NCBI RefSeq assembly: GCF_023476645.1
Contig: NZ_JAMCOJ010000014.1
Coordinates: forward strand, 1 to 37,432
Direction of reading: 5' to 3'
From: Cellulophaga sp. 20_2_10
GTDB lineage: Bacteria > Bacteroidota > Bacteroidia > Flavobacteriales > Flavobacteriaceae
DNA: 37,432 nucleotides
The notes beneath the pieces are model-generated. The model ran no database searches and was not told where the DNA came from. It saw nothing but the letters and a program-made list of their open reading frames with translations. The translations under genes and the position numbers were made by a program. Below, piece after piece: positions 7,658 to 17,308 of this stretch (position 1 is its first letter; the number at the start of each line of letters is the position of its first letter).

Positions 7658-8713
7658 TTATTGTTCTTCTTTAGAAAGTCCATTCCATCCCTGCGCGGTG
7701 ATCGGAATTTTAGTATTATTCCTAGAAATTAAGTGTACACCTTCATTCTTATCTGTCATATGCCCTATAACAGTTAAGTTTGGATTGCCTTTTATTTTTG
7801 GGAATTCTTTTTGGTCTATAGTAAACAAAAGTTCGTAGTCCTCGCCACCGCCTAAAGCAACAGTTGTACTGTTAATTTTAAACTCTTCACAAGAGCTAAT
7901 AACAGTTGGGTCTAACGGAATTTTGTCTTCAAATAAATTACAGCCTACATTGCTTTCTTCGCATAAATGTAAAATTTCAGAAGATAAACCATCGCTAATA
8001 TCTATCATAGACGTTGGTTTAACACCTAAAGCATCTAACAAAGGCACAACATCTTTACGCGCTTCTGGCTTTAATTGTCTTTCTACTACGTACGTGTACA
8101 TAGATAAATCTGGATTGCTATTTGGGTTTACCTTAAAAACCTCTTTTTCGCGTTCCAAAACCTGTAATCCCATATAGGCAGCTCCTAAATCACCAGTAAC
8201 TACTAGTAAATCATTTGGTTTTGCACCATTTCTGTAAACTAAATCCTCTTCTTTTGCCTGGCCAATAGCAGTAATACTAATAAGCATTCCTTTGGTAGAT
8301 GATGTGGTGTCGCCACCAATTAAATCTACATTGTATGTTTTAGCAGCAAGTGCAATACCACTGTATAATTCTTCTAAAGCTTCTAAAGGAAACCTGTTAG
8401 ATACGGCAATAGAAACCGTAATTTGTGTAGCAATGGCATTCATTGCATATATGTCTGATAAGTTTACCATAACAGCCTTGTATCCCAAGTGTTTTAAGGG
8501 AACGTAGCTAAGATCAAAATGTACACCTTCTATCAGTAAATCTGTAGAAACCACTATTTTTTTATCCGTAATATCTAAAACAGCAGCATCGTCTCCAATG
8601 CCTTTTAGCGTAGATTTTTGCTTTGTAGTAAAGTCTTTAGTAAGGTGTTTAATTAAACCAAACTCGCCTAATTCTTCAAGAGATGTTCTCTTTGGATTTT
8701 TATCGTCTAACAT
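7658..8713 (-). CDS. thiL: thiamine-monophosphate kinase
   Basis: ThiL phosphorylates thiamine monophosphate to thiamine diphosphate with ATP, the last step of cofactor synthesis. The 351-aa protein shows the expected motifs: GIGDDAAVLD near the N terminus (about 40-49, Mg-ATP binding), DLLIEGVHFDL, GGDTTSS (about 119-125), VVTGDLGAAYMGL, and MIDISDGLSSE (about 236-246). Length is that of the family. No TPP riboswitch is apparent upstream. It is divergent from sufA with a 222-bp shared intergenic region. Confidence 0.93.
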   Translation of the reverse strand: MLDDKNPKRTSLEELGEFGLIKHLTKDFTTKQKSTLKGIGDDAAVLDITDKKIVVSTDLLIEGVHFDLSYVPLKHLGYKAVMVNLSDIYAMNAIATQITVSIAVSNRFPLEALEELYSGIALAAKTYNVDLIGGDTTSSTKGMLISITAIGQAKEEDLVYRNGAKPNDLLVVTGDLGAAYMGLQVLEREKEVFKVNPNSNPDLSMYTYVVERQLKPEARKDVVPLLDALGVKPTSMIDISDGLSSEILHLCEESNVGCNLFEDKIPLDPTVISSCEEFKINSTTVALGGGEDYELLFTIDQKEFPKIKGNPNLTVIGHMTDKNEGVHLISRNNTKIPITAQGWNGLSKEEQ

Positions 8714-8864
8714 GCTGCAAAAATAATAAGGATATTATACAAAATATGCTTTTTAGAGATAAAAGAATTTTAATATAGATTAACTTTTTTGGCAAATAGA
8801 GAATTCTTATAATAGCATTCGTTATATTAATGTTAGGAAGTATGGTAAAACCCTACTTATACAC

Positions 8865-8872
8865 TATATTTG
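8865..8872 (+). promoter_or_regulatory. candidate -7 box of the suf operon promoter
   Basis: TATATTTG matches the Bacteroidota -7 consensus TAnnTTTG and lies 63 bp before the sufA start. A clear TTTG -33 box is not seen at the usual distance, so this is a partial promoter match. No IscR-type operator could be recognised. Confidence 0.45.
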
Positions 8873-8935
8873 TAAATTGTTTAGAACTAAACCAAATAAA
8901 ATTTGAGTTGAGGTCTAATTTAAACTAAAATTAGT

Positions 8936-9265
8936 ATGATAAAAGTCTCAGAAACAGCAAAGAAGAGAGTCATTGATTTAATGACGGAAGGCGGCTTTGA
9001 TGCTGAAAAAGATTTTGTACGTGTTGGGGTAAAAAGCGGTGGGTGCAGTGGTTTGTCTTACGAGTTAGACTTTGATAAATCTATTGTAGAAACAGATAAA
9101 GTTTTTGAAGATAACGCAGTGCGAATTGTAGTAGATAAAAAAAGTTTTTTATATCTAGTAGGAACTACTTTGGAGTATTCTGGCGGATTAAACGGAAAAG
9201 GTTTTGTGTTTAATAACCCAAATGCGCAAAGGACATGTGGTTGTGGTGAAAGTTTTTCATTATAA
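8936..9265 (+). CDS. sufA: A-type Fe-S carrier SufA/IscA-like
   Basis: A 109-aa HesB/IscA family protein, first gene of the suf cluster. A-type carriers accept Fe-S clusters from the SufBCD scaffold and pass them to target proteins. The three conserved cysteines are present: C37 (GGCSGLSYEL) and C101/C103 in the C-terminal CGCGESF. It is followed after about 80 bp by sufB on the same strand. Confidence 0.93.
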   Translation: MIKVSETAKKRVIDLMTEGGFDAEKDFVRVGVKSGGCSGLSYELDFDKSIVETDKVFEDNAVRIVVDKKSFLYLVGTTLEYSGGLNGKGFVFNNPNAQRTCGCGESFSL

Positions 9266-9345
9266 CGAAACTGAAAATAGAAAAAATGAAACAATAGTGT
9301 AGTATGTTGCAATAGCAAAATTATACCGTTGGTAAATTGAAGAAA

Positions 9346-10791
9346 ATGGCATATACAGAAGAAGAGTTAAAGAAAGAGCTAGAAACCAAAGAATACGAAT
9401 ACGGTTTTTATACAGACATAGAATCTGATACTTTTCCGATAGGATTAAGTGAGGAAATTGTGATCGCTATTTCTAAAAAGAAAAATGAGCCACAATGGAT
9501 GACAGACTGGCGAATTGAAGCGTATCGTGTTTGGGAAAAAATGGAAGAGCCAGATTGGGCAAATGTTCATTATGAAAAACCAGATTTTCAAGCAATAAGT
9601 TATTACTCTGCTCCTAAAAAAGCAGATCCAAATAAAAAATTAGAGGATGTAGATCCAGAGTTGTTAGAAATGTACAAGAAATTGGGTATTTCTGTAGACG
9701 AACAAAAAAAATTGCAAAACGTTGCAGTAGATATTGTTGTAGATTCTGTTTCTGTTGCTACTACATTTAAAAAGACACTAGCAGAAAAGGGTATTATTTT
9801 TATGCCAATTTCAGAGGCTATACAAGAGCATCCAGAATTGGTGCGCAAGTATATGGGTTCTATAGTACCAACTACAGATAACTTTTACGCAGCATTAAAC
9901 TCTGCTGTTTTTACAGATGGATCTTTCTGTTACATTCCTAAAGGTGTACGTTGCCCAATGGAACTTTCTACGTATTTTAGAATTAACCAAGCAGGTACCG
10001 GTCAGTTCGAGCGTACTTTGTTGGTTGCAGATGAAGGTAGTTATGTAAGTTACCTAGAAGGTTGTACCGCACCATCTAGAGATGAAAACCAATTACACGC
10101 AGCCGTTGTAGAATTAATTGCAATGGATGATGCAGAAATTAAATACTCTACCGTACAAAATTGGTTCCCTGGGAACAAAGAAGGTAAAGGTGGTGTTTAT
10201 AATTTTGTAACTAAAAGAGCTTTGTGCGAGAAAAACGCAAAAGTATCTTGGACGCAAGTAGAAACTGGTTCTGCAGTAACTTGGAAATATCCTTCTTGTA
10301 TTTTAAAAGGAGATAATTCTATTGGAGAGTTTTATTCTATTGCTGTTACAAATAACTACCAGCAAGCAGATACAGGTACAAAAATGATTCACCTTGGTAA
10401 AAACACTAGAAGTACTATTATTTCTAAAGGTATATCTGCAGGTAAATCTCAAAACAGTTACCGTGGTTTAGTACAAGTAAGCAGCCGTGCAGATAATGCG
10501 CGTAACTTTTCTCAGTGCGATTCTCTTTTAATGGGTAATGAGTGTGGTGCACATACATTCCCGTACATAGAAGTAAAAAACAAATCGGCAATGGTAGAAC
10601 ATGAGGCTACAACAAGTAAAATTGGTGAAGAACAAATTTTCTATTGTAACCAACGTGGTATAGATACAGAAAAAGCAATTGCATTAATAGTAAATGGTTT
10701 TAGTAAAGAAGTATTAAATAAGTTACCAATGGAATTTGCTGTAGAAGCTCAAAAATTACTAGAAATTAGTTTAGAAGGCTCTGTAGGATAA
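9346..10791 (+). CDS. sufB: Fe-S cluster scaffold protein SufB
   Basis: SufB forms the SufBC2D complex on which Fe-S clusters are built. The protein starts [12 protein letters not shown]; a TTG nine bases upstream is in frame, but the ATG at 9346 gives the usual start, yielding 481 aa. Family hallmarks are visible: [45 protein letters not shown], and the C-terminal [17 protein letters not shown] with [15 protein letters not shown]. Length is that of the family. It is separated from sufC by 101 bp. Confidence 0.96.
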   Translation: MAYTEEELKKELETKEYEYGFYTDIESDTFPIGLSEEIVIAISKKKNEPQWMTDWRIEAYRVWEKMEEPDWANVHYEKPDFQAISYYSAPKKADPNKKLEDVDPELLEMYKKLGISVDEQKKLQNVAVDIVVDSVSVATTFKKTLAEKGIIFMPISEAIQEHPELVRKYMGSIVPTTDNFYAALNSAVFTDGSFCYIPKGVRCPMELSTYFRINQAGTGQFERTLLVADEGSYVSYLEGCTAPSRDENQLHAAVVELIAMDDAEIKYSTVQNWFPGNKEGKGGVYNFVTKRALCEKNAKVSWTQVETGSAVTWKYPSCILKGDNSIGEFYSIAVTNNYQQADTGTKMIHLGKNTRSTIISKGISAGKSQNSYRGLVQVSSRADNARNFSQCDSLLMGNECGAHTFPYIEVKNKSAMVEHEATTSKIGEEQIFYCNQRGIDTEKAIALIVNGFSKEVLNKLPMEFAVEAQKLLEISLEGSVG

Positions 10792-10892
10792 GCGTGTTTC
10801 TCTAATAAAGAAACGTTGGGTGTTTTTAGATTGATGAAAAAATCGCCCTAAAAAAACAAAAGAATAATAAAGAACATTAAAGTAGCGATAAA

Positions 10893-11645
10893 ATGCTTAA
10901 AATTAAAGATTTACACGCCAATGTTGAAGGCAAAGAAATATTAAGAGGAATTAACTTAGAGGTTAATGCTGGTGAGGTACATGCTATTATGGGGCCAAAC
11001 GGTTCTGGTAAAAGTACCTTAGCTTCTGTTATAGCTGGTAATGAAACTTACGAGGTAACTGCAGGTGATATCTTTTTAAATGGTGAAAACATTGAAGACC
11101 TTTCTCCAGAAGAAAGAGCACACAACGGTGTATTCTTATCATTTCAATACCCAGTAGAAATTCCAGGTGTTTCTGTAACTAACTTTATGAAAACGGCTAT
11201 TAACGAGTCTCGTAAAGCTAAAGGTTTAGAAGATATGCCAGCTAAGGATATGCTAAAGCTTATTCGTGATAAGTCTGAGTTGTTAGAAATAGATCGTAAA
11301 TTCTTATCTCGTTCTTTAAACGAAGGTTTTTCTGGAGGAGAGAAAAAACGTAACGAAATTTTTCAAATGGCAATGTTAGAGCCTAAACTAGCTATTTTAG
11401 ATGAAACAGATTCTGGTTTAGATATTGATGCTTTACGTATTGTAGCTAACGGTGTTAATAAACTTAAGAGCAAAGACAATGCTGTTGTTGTTATTACGCA
11501 TTACCAACGTTTGTTAGAGTATATAGTACCAGATTTTGTACACGTTTTATATAACGGTAAAATAGTAAAATCGGGAACTAAAGAACTTGCTATGGAGTTA
11601 GAAGAAAAAGGATACGATTGGATTAAGCAAGAAGCGGCAGTTTAA
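10893..11645 (+). CDS. sufC: Fe-S assembly ATPase SufC
   Basis: A 250-aa ABC-type ATPase that powers the SufBC2D scaffold. Walker A is GPNGSGKST (34-42), the Q-loop is in LSFQYPVEIPG, the signature is FSGGEKKRNE (146-155), and Walker B is LAILDETDSGLD (166-177). The H-loop is ITHYQRLL. It has no membrane segment, as expected of SufC. It lies between sufB and sufD. Confidence 0.96.
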   Translation: MLKIKDLHANVEGKEILRGINLEVNAGEVHAIMGPNGSGKSTLASVIAGNETYEVTAGDIFLNGENIEDLSPEERAHNGVFLSFQYPVEIPGVSVTNFMKTAINESRKAKGLEDMPAKDMLKLIRDKSELLEIDRKFLSRSLNEGFSGGEKKRNEIFQMAMLEPKLAILDETDSGLDIDALRIVANGVNKLKSKDNAVVVITHYQRLLEYIVPDFVHVLYNGKIVKSGTKELAMELEEKGYDWIKQEAAV

Positions 11646-11722
11646 AAAGTACTAAGATTAAAATTTGATTGGTGCTATAACGTGCCTCTTTGTTTAATAC
11701 TTACTACTCAATACTAAAGAAT

Positions 11723-13039
11723 ATGGATTTAAAAGATAAATTAGTTTCTTCATTTTTGGCTTTCGAAAATAACGTAGATGTGCACAACCCAGTGCATGAT
11801 GTACGTACAGAAGCTATAAAGAATTTTGAGACTAAAGGTTTTCCTTCTAGAAAAGAGGAAGCTTGGAAATACACATCATTAAACAGCTTACAAAAAATTG
11901 ACTTTAGTATCTTTCCTAAAAAGGAAAGTTCTTTAGAATATAAAGACGTTAAAAAATACTTTATTCACCAAATAGATACTTATAAAATAGTATTTATAGA
12001 CGGAGTGTTTAGTTCTAACTTGTCTGAAACTACCCATGATGGTGTAGATATTTGTTTAATGAGTTCTGCATTAACAAAACCTATGTACAAGGCGGTTATA
12101 GATGTTTACTTTAATAAAGTAGCTTCTAAAGACGAATCTTTAACAACCTTAAATACTGCATTTAGTAGAGAAGGGGCATACATATATATACCTAAGAATA
12201 AAGTACCTAAAAAGCCAATAGAGATTATACATTTTTCTACTGGTAATGATGTTGCTTTAATGTTGCAACCGCGTAACTTAATTATAGCTGAAGAAAATTC
12301 TGAGATGCAAATTATAGAGCGTCACCAGAGTTTAACGAGCAATGCAGTTTTAACAAACTGTGTTACTGAAATCTTTGCGGCTAAAAATGCAATTGTAGAT
12401 TACTATAAGGTTCAAAATGATGTTGATTCTGCTTCTCTAGTAGATAATACATACGTTGATCAAAAAGATGGTAGTCACGTAAAAGTGCATACATTCTCTT
12501 TTGGTGGTAAGTTATTGCGTAACAATCTTAACTTTTACCAAAATGGTGAACGTATAGACTCTACAATGAAGGGTATTACCATTATTGGCGATAAACAACA
12601 CGTAGATCACCATACATTAGTGCACCATATAGAACCAAATTGCGAAAGTCACCAAGATTACAAAGGTATTTACGCAGACAGTTCTACAGGAGTATTTAAC
12701 GGTAAAATTATAGTTGATAAAATTGCTCAGAAAACAAACGCTTTTCAGAAAAACAACAACATATTAATAAGCGATAAAGCTACGATTAATACAAAACCAC
12801 AATTAGAGATTTTTGCAGATGATGTAAAATGTTCTCACGGTTGTACTATTGGTCAGTTAGATGAAGAAGCTTTATTTTACTTACAATCTAGAGGTATACC
12901 TAAAAAAGAAGCAAGAGCACTACTTATGTATGCATTTGCAAACAACGTATTAGAGAGTGTAAGTATACCAGAATTAAAAGTTAGAATTAATAAATTAATA
13001 GCTAATAAGTTAGGTGTTAATTTAGGATTCGATTTGTAA
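11723..13039 (+). CDS. sufD: Fe-S assembly protein SufD
   Basis: A 438-aa partner of SufB in the scaffold complex. I chose the ATG at 11723 (MDLKDKLVSS) rather than the in-frame TTG at 11690. Typical segments are GFPSRKEEAWKYTSL near the N terminus, RNNLNFYQNGERIDSTM, VDHHTLVHHIEPNCESHQDY, and the C-terminal CSHGCTIGQLDEEALFYLQS with RGIPKKEAR. These match the SufD/SufB core fold. The spacing to sufS is 27 bp, so the two are co-transcribed. Confidence 0.95.
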   Translation: MDLKDKLVSSFLAFENNVDVHNPVHDVRTEAIKNFETKGFPSRKEEAWKYTSLNSLQKIDFSIFPKKESSLEYKDVKKYFIHQIDTYKIVFIDGVFSSNLSETTHDGVDICLMSSALTKPMYKAVIDVYFNKVASKDESLTTLNTAFSREGAYIYIPKNKVPKKPIEIIHFSTGNDVALMLQPRNLIIAEENSEMQIIERHQSLTSNAVLTNCVTEIFAAKNAIVDYYKVQNDVDSASLVDNTYVDQKDGSHVKVHTFSFGGKLLRNNLNFYQNGERIDSTMKGITIIGDKQHVDHHTLVHHIEPNCESHQDYKGIYADSSTGVFNGKIIVDKIAQKTNAFQKNNNILISDKATINTKPQLEIFADDVKCSHGCTIGQLDEEALFYLQSRGIPKKEARALLMYAFANNVLESVSIPELKVRINKLIANKLGVNLGFDL

Positions 13040-13066
13040 AAATCCAATCTGTTAGCTTAAAAAATT

Positions 13067-14293
13067 ATGCAGAAAACAACCCTAGATATTCAAGCAATAC
13101 GCAAAGACTTTCCTATTTTAAGTAGAACTGTAAATGGGCAGCCTTTAGTGTATTTAGATAATGCAGCAACATCACAAACACCAAAACAAGTGTTAGATGC
13201 TATTGTAGATTATTACAGTGGTTACAATGCAAATATTCACAGAGGTGTACACACACTTTCTCAAGAAGCTACAGATAAGTACGAGCAGGCAAGAGCAACA
13301 ATTCAGCATCATTTTAATGCTAAATTTGCGCATGAGGTAATTTTTACTGCGGGTACTACACACGGTATTAACCTTGTTGCAAACGGTTTTTCATCGCTCT
13401 TAAAAAAGGGAGATGAGGTTATTGTTTCTGCATTAGAACACCACTCTAATATTGTGCCTTGGCAAATGTTGTGTGAGCGTACTGGTGCTGTTTTAAAAGT
13501 AATACCAATGAACCTTAATGGAGAGTTGGAGATGGATGCGTATTACGAGTTACTATCAAACAAAACAAAACTTGTTTTTTGTAATCACGTTTCTAATGCT
13601 TTAGGTACGGTTAATCCAATAAAAGAAATTATAAACGCTGCACACAAAGTGGGTGCAGCAGTTTTAATAGATGGCGCACAGGCTGCACCACACATTAAAG
13701 CAGATGTACAGGAACTAGATGTAGATTTTTACGTAGTTTCTGCCCATAAAATGTGTGGCCCAACTGGTGCTGGTATGTTGTATGGTAAAGAAGAGTGGTT
13801 AAATAAACTACCGCCTTACCAAGGTGGTGGAGAGATGATTGCAGAGGTTACTTTTGAAAAAACAACCTATGCAGATTTACCGCATAAATTTGAAGCTGGT
13901 ACACCTAACATTTGTGGTGGTATTGCTTTTGGTGCCGCCCTAGATTACATGAACGCTATTGGTTTTGATGCTATTGCTGCTTATGAGCACGAGCTGTTAG
14001 AGTATGCAACGGCGCAATTATTAACTGTAGACGGACTTAAAATTTACGGTACAGCGGCAAATAAAACATCGGTTATATCTTTTAATGTAGGTAGTATTCA
14101 CCCATACGATATTGGTTCTATTTTAGATAAACTGGGTATTGCAGTACGTACAGGTCACCATTGTGCACAACCTATTATGGATTTTTACGGTATTCCGGGA
14201 ACAGTAAGGGCTAGCTTTAGTTTTTACAACACCATGGAAGAGGTAGATGTCCTAGTTGCAGGTGTAAAAAGAGCTGTAGCAATGCTACAATAA
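13067..14293 (+). CDS. sufS: cysteine desulfurase SufS
   Basis: A PLP-dependent class V aminotransferase that removes sulfur from cysteine to feed Fe-S assembly. The 408-aa protein has the PLP lysine K228 in VSAHKMCGPTG, the PLP-contacting region ALEHHSNIVPW, and the catalytic cysteine C366 in RTGHHCAQP, the group II (SufS) type. SufE, its activator, follows about 97 bp downstream. Confidence 0.96.
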   Translation: MQKTTLDIQAIRKDFPILSRTVNGQPLVYLDNAATSQTPKQVLDAIVDYYSGYNANIHRGVHTLSQEATDKYEQARATIQHHFNAKFAHEVIFTAGTTHGINLVANGFSSLLKKGDEVIVSALEHHSNIVPWQMLCERTGAVLKVIPMNLNGELEMDAYYELLSNKTKLVFCNHVSNALGTVNPIKEIINAAHKVGAAVLIDGAQAAPHIKADVQELDVDFYVVSAHKMCGPTGAGMLYGKEEWLNKLPPYQGGGEMIAEVTFEKTTYADLPHKFEAGTPNICGGIAFGAALDYMNAIGFDAIAAYEHELLEYATAQLLTVDGLKIYGTAANKTSVISFNVGSIHPYDIGSILDKLGIAVRTGHHCAQPIMDFYGIPGTVRASFSFYNTMEEVDVLVAGVKRAVAMLQ

Positions 14294-14315
14294 ATAGTTA
14301 ATTACTACACGCTAA

Positions 14316-14346
14316 TTTGATAAGCACTTTTGTTATCGTATTTTTG
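14316..14346 (+). promoter_or_regulatory. internal Bacteroidota-type promoter before sufE
   Basis: TTTG (14316-14319) and TATTTTTG (14339-14346) match the -33 and -7 boxes of Bacteroidota sigma-ABfr promoters and are 19 bp apart, which is the usual spacing. They lie in the gap between sufS and sufE, so sufE and the three following genes may be transcribed independently of sufABCDS. Confidence 0.6.
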
Positions 14347-14390
14347 TTTTAAATAAATTCTTCAGGTTTTGTGAAGATTAAAAAGTAACT

Positions 14391-14813
14391 ATGACAATTA
14401 AAGAAATACAGGAAGAAATAGTAGATGAGTTTTCTATGTTTGATGATTGGATGCAGCGCTATGAGTACATGATAGATCTGGGAAAGTCGTTACCTTTAAT
14501 AGATGAGCAGTATAAAACTGATGATAATATAATAAAAGGGTGCCAAAGTAAAGTTTGGGTACACGCAGATTTAGAAGGTGATATACTTTCTTTTACAGCA
14601 GATAGTGATGCTATTATTACAAAAGGGATTATAGCTATTTTAATTCGAGTTTATAGTGGTCAGCATCCAAAAGATATTTTAGACGCAGATACCAATTTTA
14701 TTGATGAAATTGGGTTAAAAGAACATTTGTCTCCTACTAGAGCAAATGGTTTGGTAAGTATGATAAAGCAGATAAAAATGTACGCCATAGCATACCAAAC
14801 ACAAATAAAATAA
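14391..14813 (+). CDS. sufE: sulfur-acceptor protein SufE
   Basis: SufE takes persulfide sulfur from SufS and hands it to SufB. The 140-aa protein has the acceptor cysteine C51 in IIKGCQSKVW, the early MFDDWMQRYEYMIDLG helix, and the C-terminal GLVSMIKQIKMYA helix. Length is normal. Confidence 0.95.
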   Translation: MTIKEIQEEIVDEFSMFDDWMQRYEYMIDLGKSLPLIDEQYKTDDNIIKGCQSKVWVHADLEGDILSFTADSDAIITKGIIAILIRVYSGQHPKDILDADTNFIDEIGLKEHLSPTRANGLVSMIKQIKMYAIAYQTQIK

Positions 14814-14869
14814 GACAAAGAAATAGTTTTAGCCTAGGCTAATAACAACAAGTAATAGCTATAAAAGTT

Positions 14870-15193
14870 ATGAGTGAAGCATTAGATACACACGATTTAG
14901 GGGAAGAAATAGTAAAAGTTTTAAAAACTATTTACGATCCAGAGATTCCTGTAGATATATATGAGTTAGGATTAATTTACGATGTTTTTGTAAATGAAGA
15001 TAACGATGTTAAAATATTAATGACGTTAACGTCTCCAAACTGCCCAGTTGCAGAATCTTTACCTGTAGAGATAGAAGAGAAAGTAAAGTCTTTAGATTTG
15101 GTAAAAGGTGCAGAGGTAGAAATTACTTTTGATCCACCTTGGACACAGGAATTAATGAGTGAAGAAGCTAAGTTAGAGCTTGGACTTCTATAA
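14870..15193 (+). CDS. DUF59/MIP18 family SUF-associated protein (SufT-like)
   Basis: A 107-aa single-domain protein. Conserved family parts are TIYDPEIPVDIYELGLIYDV, LTSPNCPVAESLP and FDPPWTQELMSEEA. Members of this family assist Fe-S cluster delivery (SufT, MIP18). It lies in line with sufE and the DUF2480 gene. SufT-like is the best name, but the exact role in this phylum is inferred from context. Confidence 0.88.
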   Translation: MSEALDTHDLGEEIVKVLKTIYDPEIPVDIYELGLIYDVFVNEDNDVKILMTLTSPNCPVAESLPVEIEEKVKSLDLVKGAEVEITFDPPWTQELMSEEAKLELGLL

Positions 15194-15230
15194 GTAGAAG
15201 ACGGTTTCATTTGTATTTAAAACGTAAGTT

Positions 15231-15743
15231 ATGGCTCAATCTGAAGAAATAATAAATAGAGTAGCAGGTTCTAAACTGGTTACTTTTGACCTTGAAGATT
15301 ACTATCCGAAGGGAAAAAAAGAGCTTTTAGATATAAAAGATTGGCTTTTTGAAGGTTTTATTTTAAAAGAAAAAGACTTTAGAAGTTACATTACAGAGCA
15401 CAATTGGGAACACTACAAAGATGCTAATGTAGCTGTATATTGCTCTACAGATGCTATAGTTCCTGGGTGGGCGTATATGCTAGTTGCAGCGAACCTTCAG
15501 CCATATGCAAAATATATAGTACAAGGAGACTTGGAACAGTTGCATTCGTCTCTTTATCAAGAAATTATAGCTGGTTTGGATTTTTCTATCTACCAAGATA
15601 AACCTGTGATAATTAAAGGGTGTAGTAACAGGCCTGTTCCGCCAAATGCTTACTTATGGGCAACGGCAAAAATGCAGCCTTATGCAAAGAGTATAATGTA
15701 TGGTGAGGCTTGTTCCTCTGTACCATTATACAAGAGAAAATAA
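15231..15743 (+). CDS. DUF2480 family protein
   Basis: A 170-aa soluble protein that I recognise as DUF2480, a family regularly placed at the end of suf clusters in Bacteroidota. Visible landmarks are GSKLVTFDLEDYYPKG, KDWLFEGFILKEKDFR and KGCSNRPVPPNAYLWA. No catalytic motif or transmembrane segment is seen. A role in Fe-S metabolism is suggested only by neighbourhood: it starts about 37 bp after the DUF59 gene. Confidence 0.8.
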   Translation: MAQSEEIINRVAGSKLVTFDLEDYYPKGKKELLDIKDWLFEGFILKEKDFRSYITEHNWEHYKDANVAVYCSTDAIVPGWAYMLVAANLQPYAKYIVQGDLEQLHSSLYQEIIAGLDFSIYQDKPVIIKGCSNRPVPPNAYLWATAKMQPYAKSIMYGEACSSVPLYKRK

Positions 15744-15775
15744 AAATACATTTTTATTATAAAGAACAATATACT

Positions 15776-15783
15776 TACATTTG
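15776..15783 (+). promoter_or_regulatory. candidate -7 box before the DUF3078 gene
   Basis: TACATTTG fits TAnnTTTG and lies 29 bp before the start codon. The region about 20 bp upstream is T-rich (TTTTT) but has no exact TTTG. The outer-membrane protein gene therefore probably has its own promoter rather than depending on the suf transcript. Confidence 0.45.
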
Positions 15784-15812
15784 CGCTTCATTAAACCATT
15801 AAATACTATAAA

Positions 15813-16739
15813 ATGAAGAAAATTGTATTAACAGCTGCACTATTATTTGTTGCAACTGTATCTTTTGCTCAAACAGCGGAAGAATTAAAAACAGAACAAG
15901 GAGCTAAGAAAGATTCTGTAGCAGCTATACAAGCAAGAATAGGCGCTATACAAGCTAAGTTAGATGCTATGCCAGGTTGGAAAAAAGGTGCTTTTGGTAC
16001 TATTGGTGGTACGATCTCTAGTTTTGATAACTGGTATGCTCAAGGATCTCCTAACAACAACTCTGGTAACATAGGATTTACAGTAAATGCTTACGCAAAC
16101 CTTAAGCAAGAGAAATTTTTCTGGAGAAACTCTGCTAACGTAAACCTTGCTTGGGTAAAATTAGATAATAAAGACAATCCTGCAGATAGCGATAAATTTG
16201 AAGGTACTACAGATGTATTTACGATTACATCTTTATACGGTCGTAAATTAAACGAGAAGTTCGCAATTTCTGGTTTAGCAGAATACAGAACTACAATATT
16301 AAATAACTTTAATAATCCTGGGTACCTAGATTTAGGTGTTGGTGCTACTTGGACTCCAATTGAAGATTTAATTGTTGTAATACACCCATTAAACTACAAC
16401 TTTGTATTTGCAGATAATAATGATGTTTTTGAGTCTTCTTTAGGTGCTAAAATAGTTGCAGATTACACTAAGAAAATAGGAGCAATTAACTTTAAGTCTA
16501 ACTTATCTATGTTTCAAAGCTACAAGAGCTCAGATTTGTCTAACGTAACTTGGACAAACTCTTTTGGATACACACTTTGGAAAATGATTGGTGTAGGTTT
16601 TGACTTTGGTTTAAGAAGTAACAAGCAAGAAGCTTTAAACTACTCTTTAGCTCAAACACCAGCTACTGCAACTTCTTTTGATGATGTAGATAACAAATTA
16701 CAATCGTTTTGGATGGTAGGTTTAAACTACGCATTTTAA
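15813..16739 (+). CDS. DUF3078 outer-membrane beta-barrel-like protein
   Basis: A 308-aa exported protein: signal peptide (ending VSFAQ), a short helical segment of about 35 residues (KKDSVAAIQARIGAIQAKLD), then alternating beta-strand sequence rich in W, Y, N and G, ending in FWMVGLNYAF. A final aromatic residue is typical of outer-membrane barrels. It fits DUF3078, a Bacteroidota family often found near suf genes. Substrate is unknown. A strong terminator follows. Confidence 0.82.
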   Translation: MKKIVLTAALLFVATVSFAQTAEELKTEQGAKKDSVAAIQARIGAIQAKLDAMPGWKKGAFGTIGGTISSFDNWYAQGSPNNNSGNIGFTVNAYANLKQEKFFWRNSANVNLAWVKLDNKDNPADSDKFEGTTDVFTITSLYGRKLNEKFAISGLAEYRTTILNNFNNPGYLDLGVGATWTPIEDLIVVIHPLNYNFVFADNNDVFESSLGAKIVADYTKKIGAINFKSNLSMFQSYKSSDLSNVTWTNSFGYTLWKMIGVGFDFGLRSNKQEALNYSLAQTPATATSFDDVDNKLQSFWMVGLNYAF

Positions 16740-16757
16740 TACGTACAATAACACTAT

Positions 16758-16786
16758 AAAAAAAGACCGCAATTGCGGTCTTTTTT
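16758..16786. terminator. perfect-palindrome bidirectional terminator
   Basis: GACCGCAATTGCGGTC (16765-16780) is a perfect palindrome flanked by A-run (16758-16764) and T-run (16781-16786). It can terminate the DUF3078 transcript on the plus strand and also serve the minus strand, where the next gene converges. Confidence 0.92.
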
Positions 16787-16797
16787 GTTTTTTATAC

Positions 16798-17178
16798 TCA
16801 TGCACTCTTGAGGAGTTTATGATGTTCGTCCAAAAAATTTAAGGACCGTAACAAACTTGCGTAAAATGCAATACTTCTATCGTCCTTAGCAATACAAGAC
16901 TTTAAAAAATCTTGTAGATCTAAATAGTAAAAATTAGCTTTAAAAGTAGGTATAAACGTGTTTATGGTATTAGGGTTATACGTACTATCGTCTATAACAA
17001 GATCCATAACTAATCTCTTTCTAAAATAATCAATTCTGACATCTGTAGCATTGTAGTGTTTTTTTACAATAGCTTTATGCAGTTCGTTTGCTTTACTATT
17101 TATTCTTTGAGAACAAGTAGAAGAAATTAAACTGTATATGTCGTTTTCTATCTTCATTTTTAACTCTATATTTTTCAT
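16798..17178 (-). CDS. hypothetical protein, 126 aa
   Basis: Not recognised. The protein is soluble, helix-rich and Lys/Asp/Tyr-rich (KHYNATDVRIDYFRKRLVMD), without signal peptide or membrane segment. An alternative start MKIENDIYS lies seven codons inside. It ends next to the palindromic terminator and has no co-directional partner within 100 bp. Confidence 0.55.
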   Translation of the reverse strand: MKNIELKMKIENDIYSLISSTCSQRINSKANELHKAIVKKHYNATDVRIDYFRKRLVMDLVIDDSTYNPNTINTFIPTFKANFYYLDLQDFLKSCIAKDDRSIAFYASLLRSLNFLDEHHKLLKSA

Positions 17179-17308
17179 GTTCTTTTTTTGATTAATTGAT
17201 ACTCCTAAATTACCAATTAATCGTCAAATACCTGTGAATCAACGACTGTAATTAACACTTGGTCTAAGCCTTTGTTGTGAAACATTAAAAAAGTGTTGTG
17301 AAATGCGA

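Noticed and set aside
9337-9345. TTG start of sufB at 9337
   Set aside because: The ATG at 9346 gives the usual SufB N terminus.
11690-11722. TTG start of sufD at 11690
   Set aside because: It adds residues unlike SufD; the ATG at 11723 gives a normal start and length.
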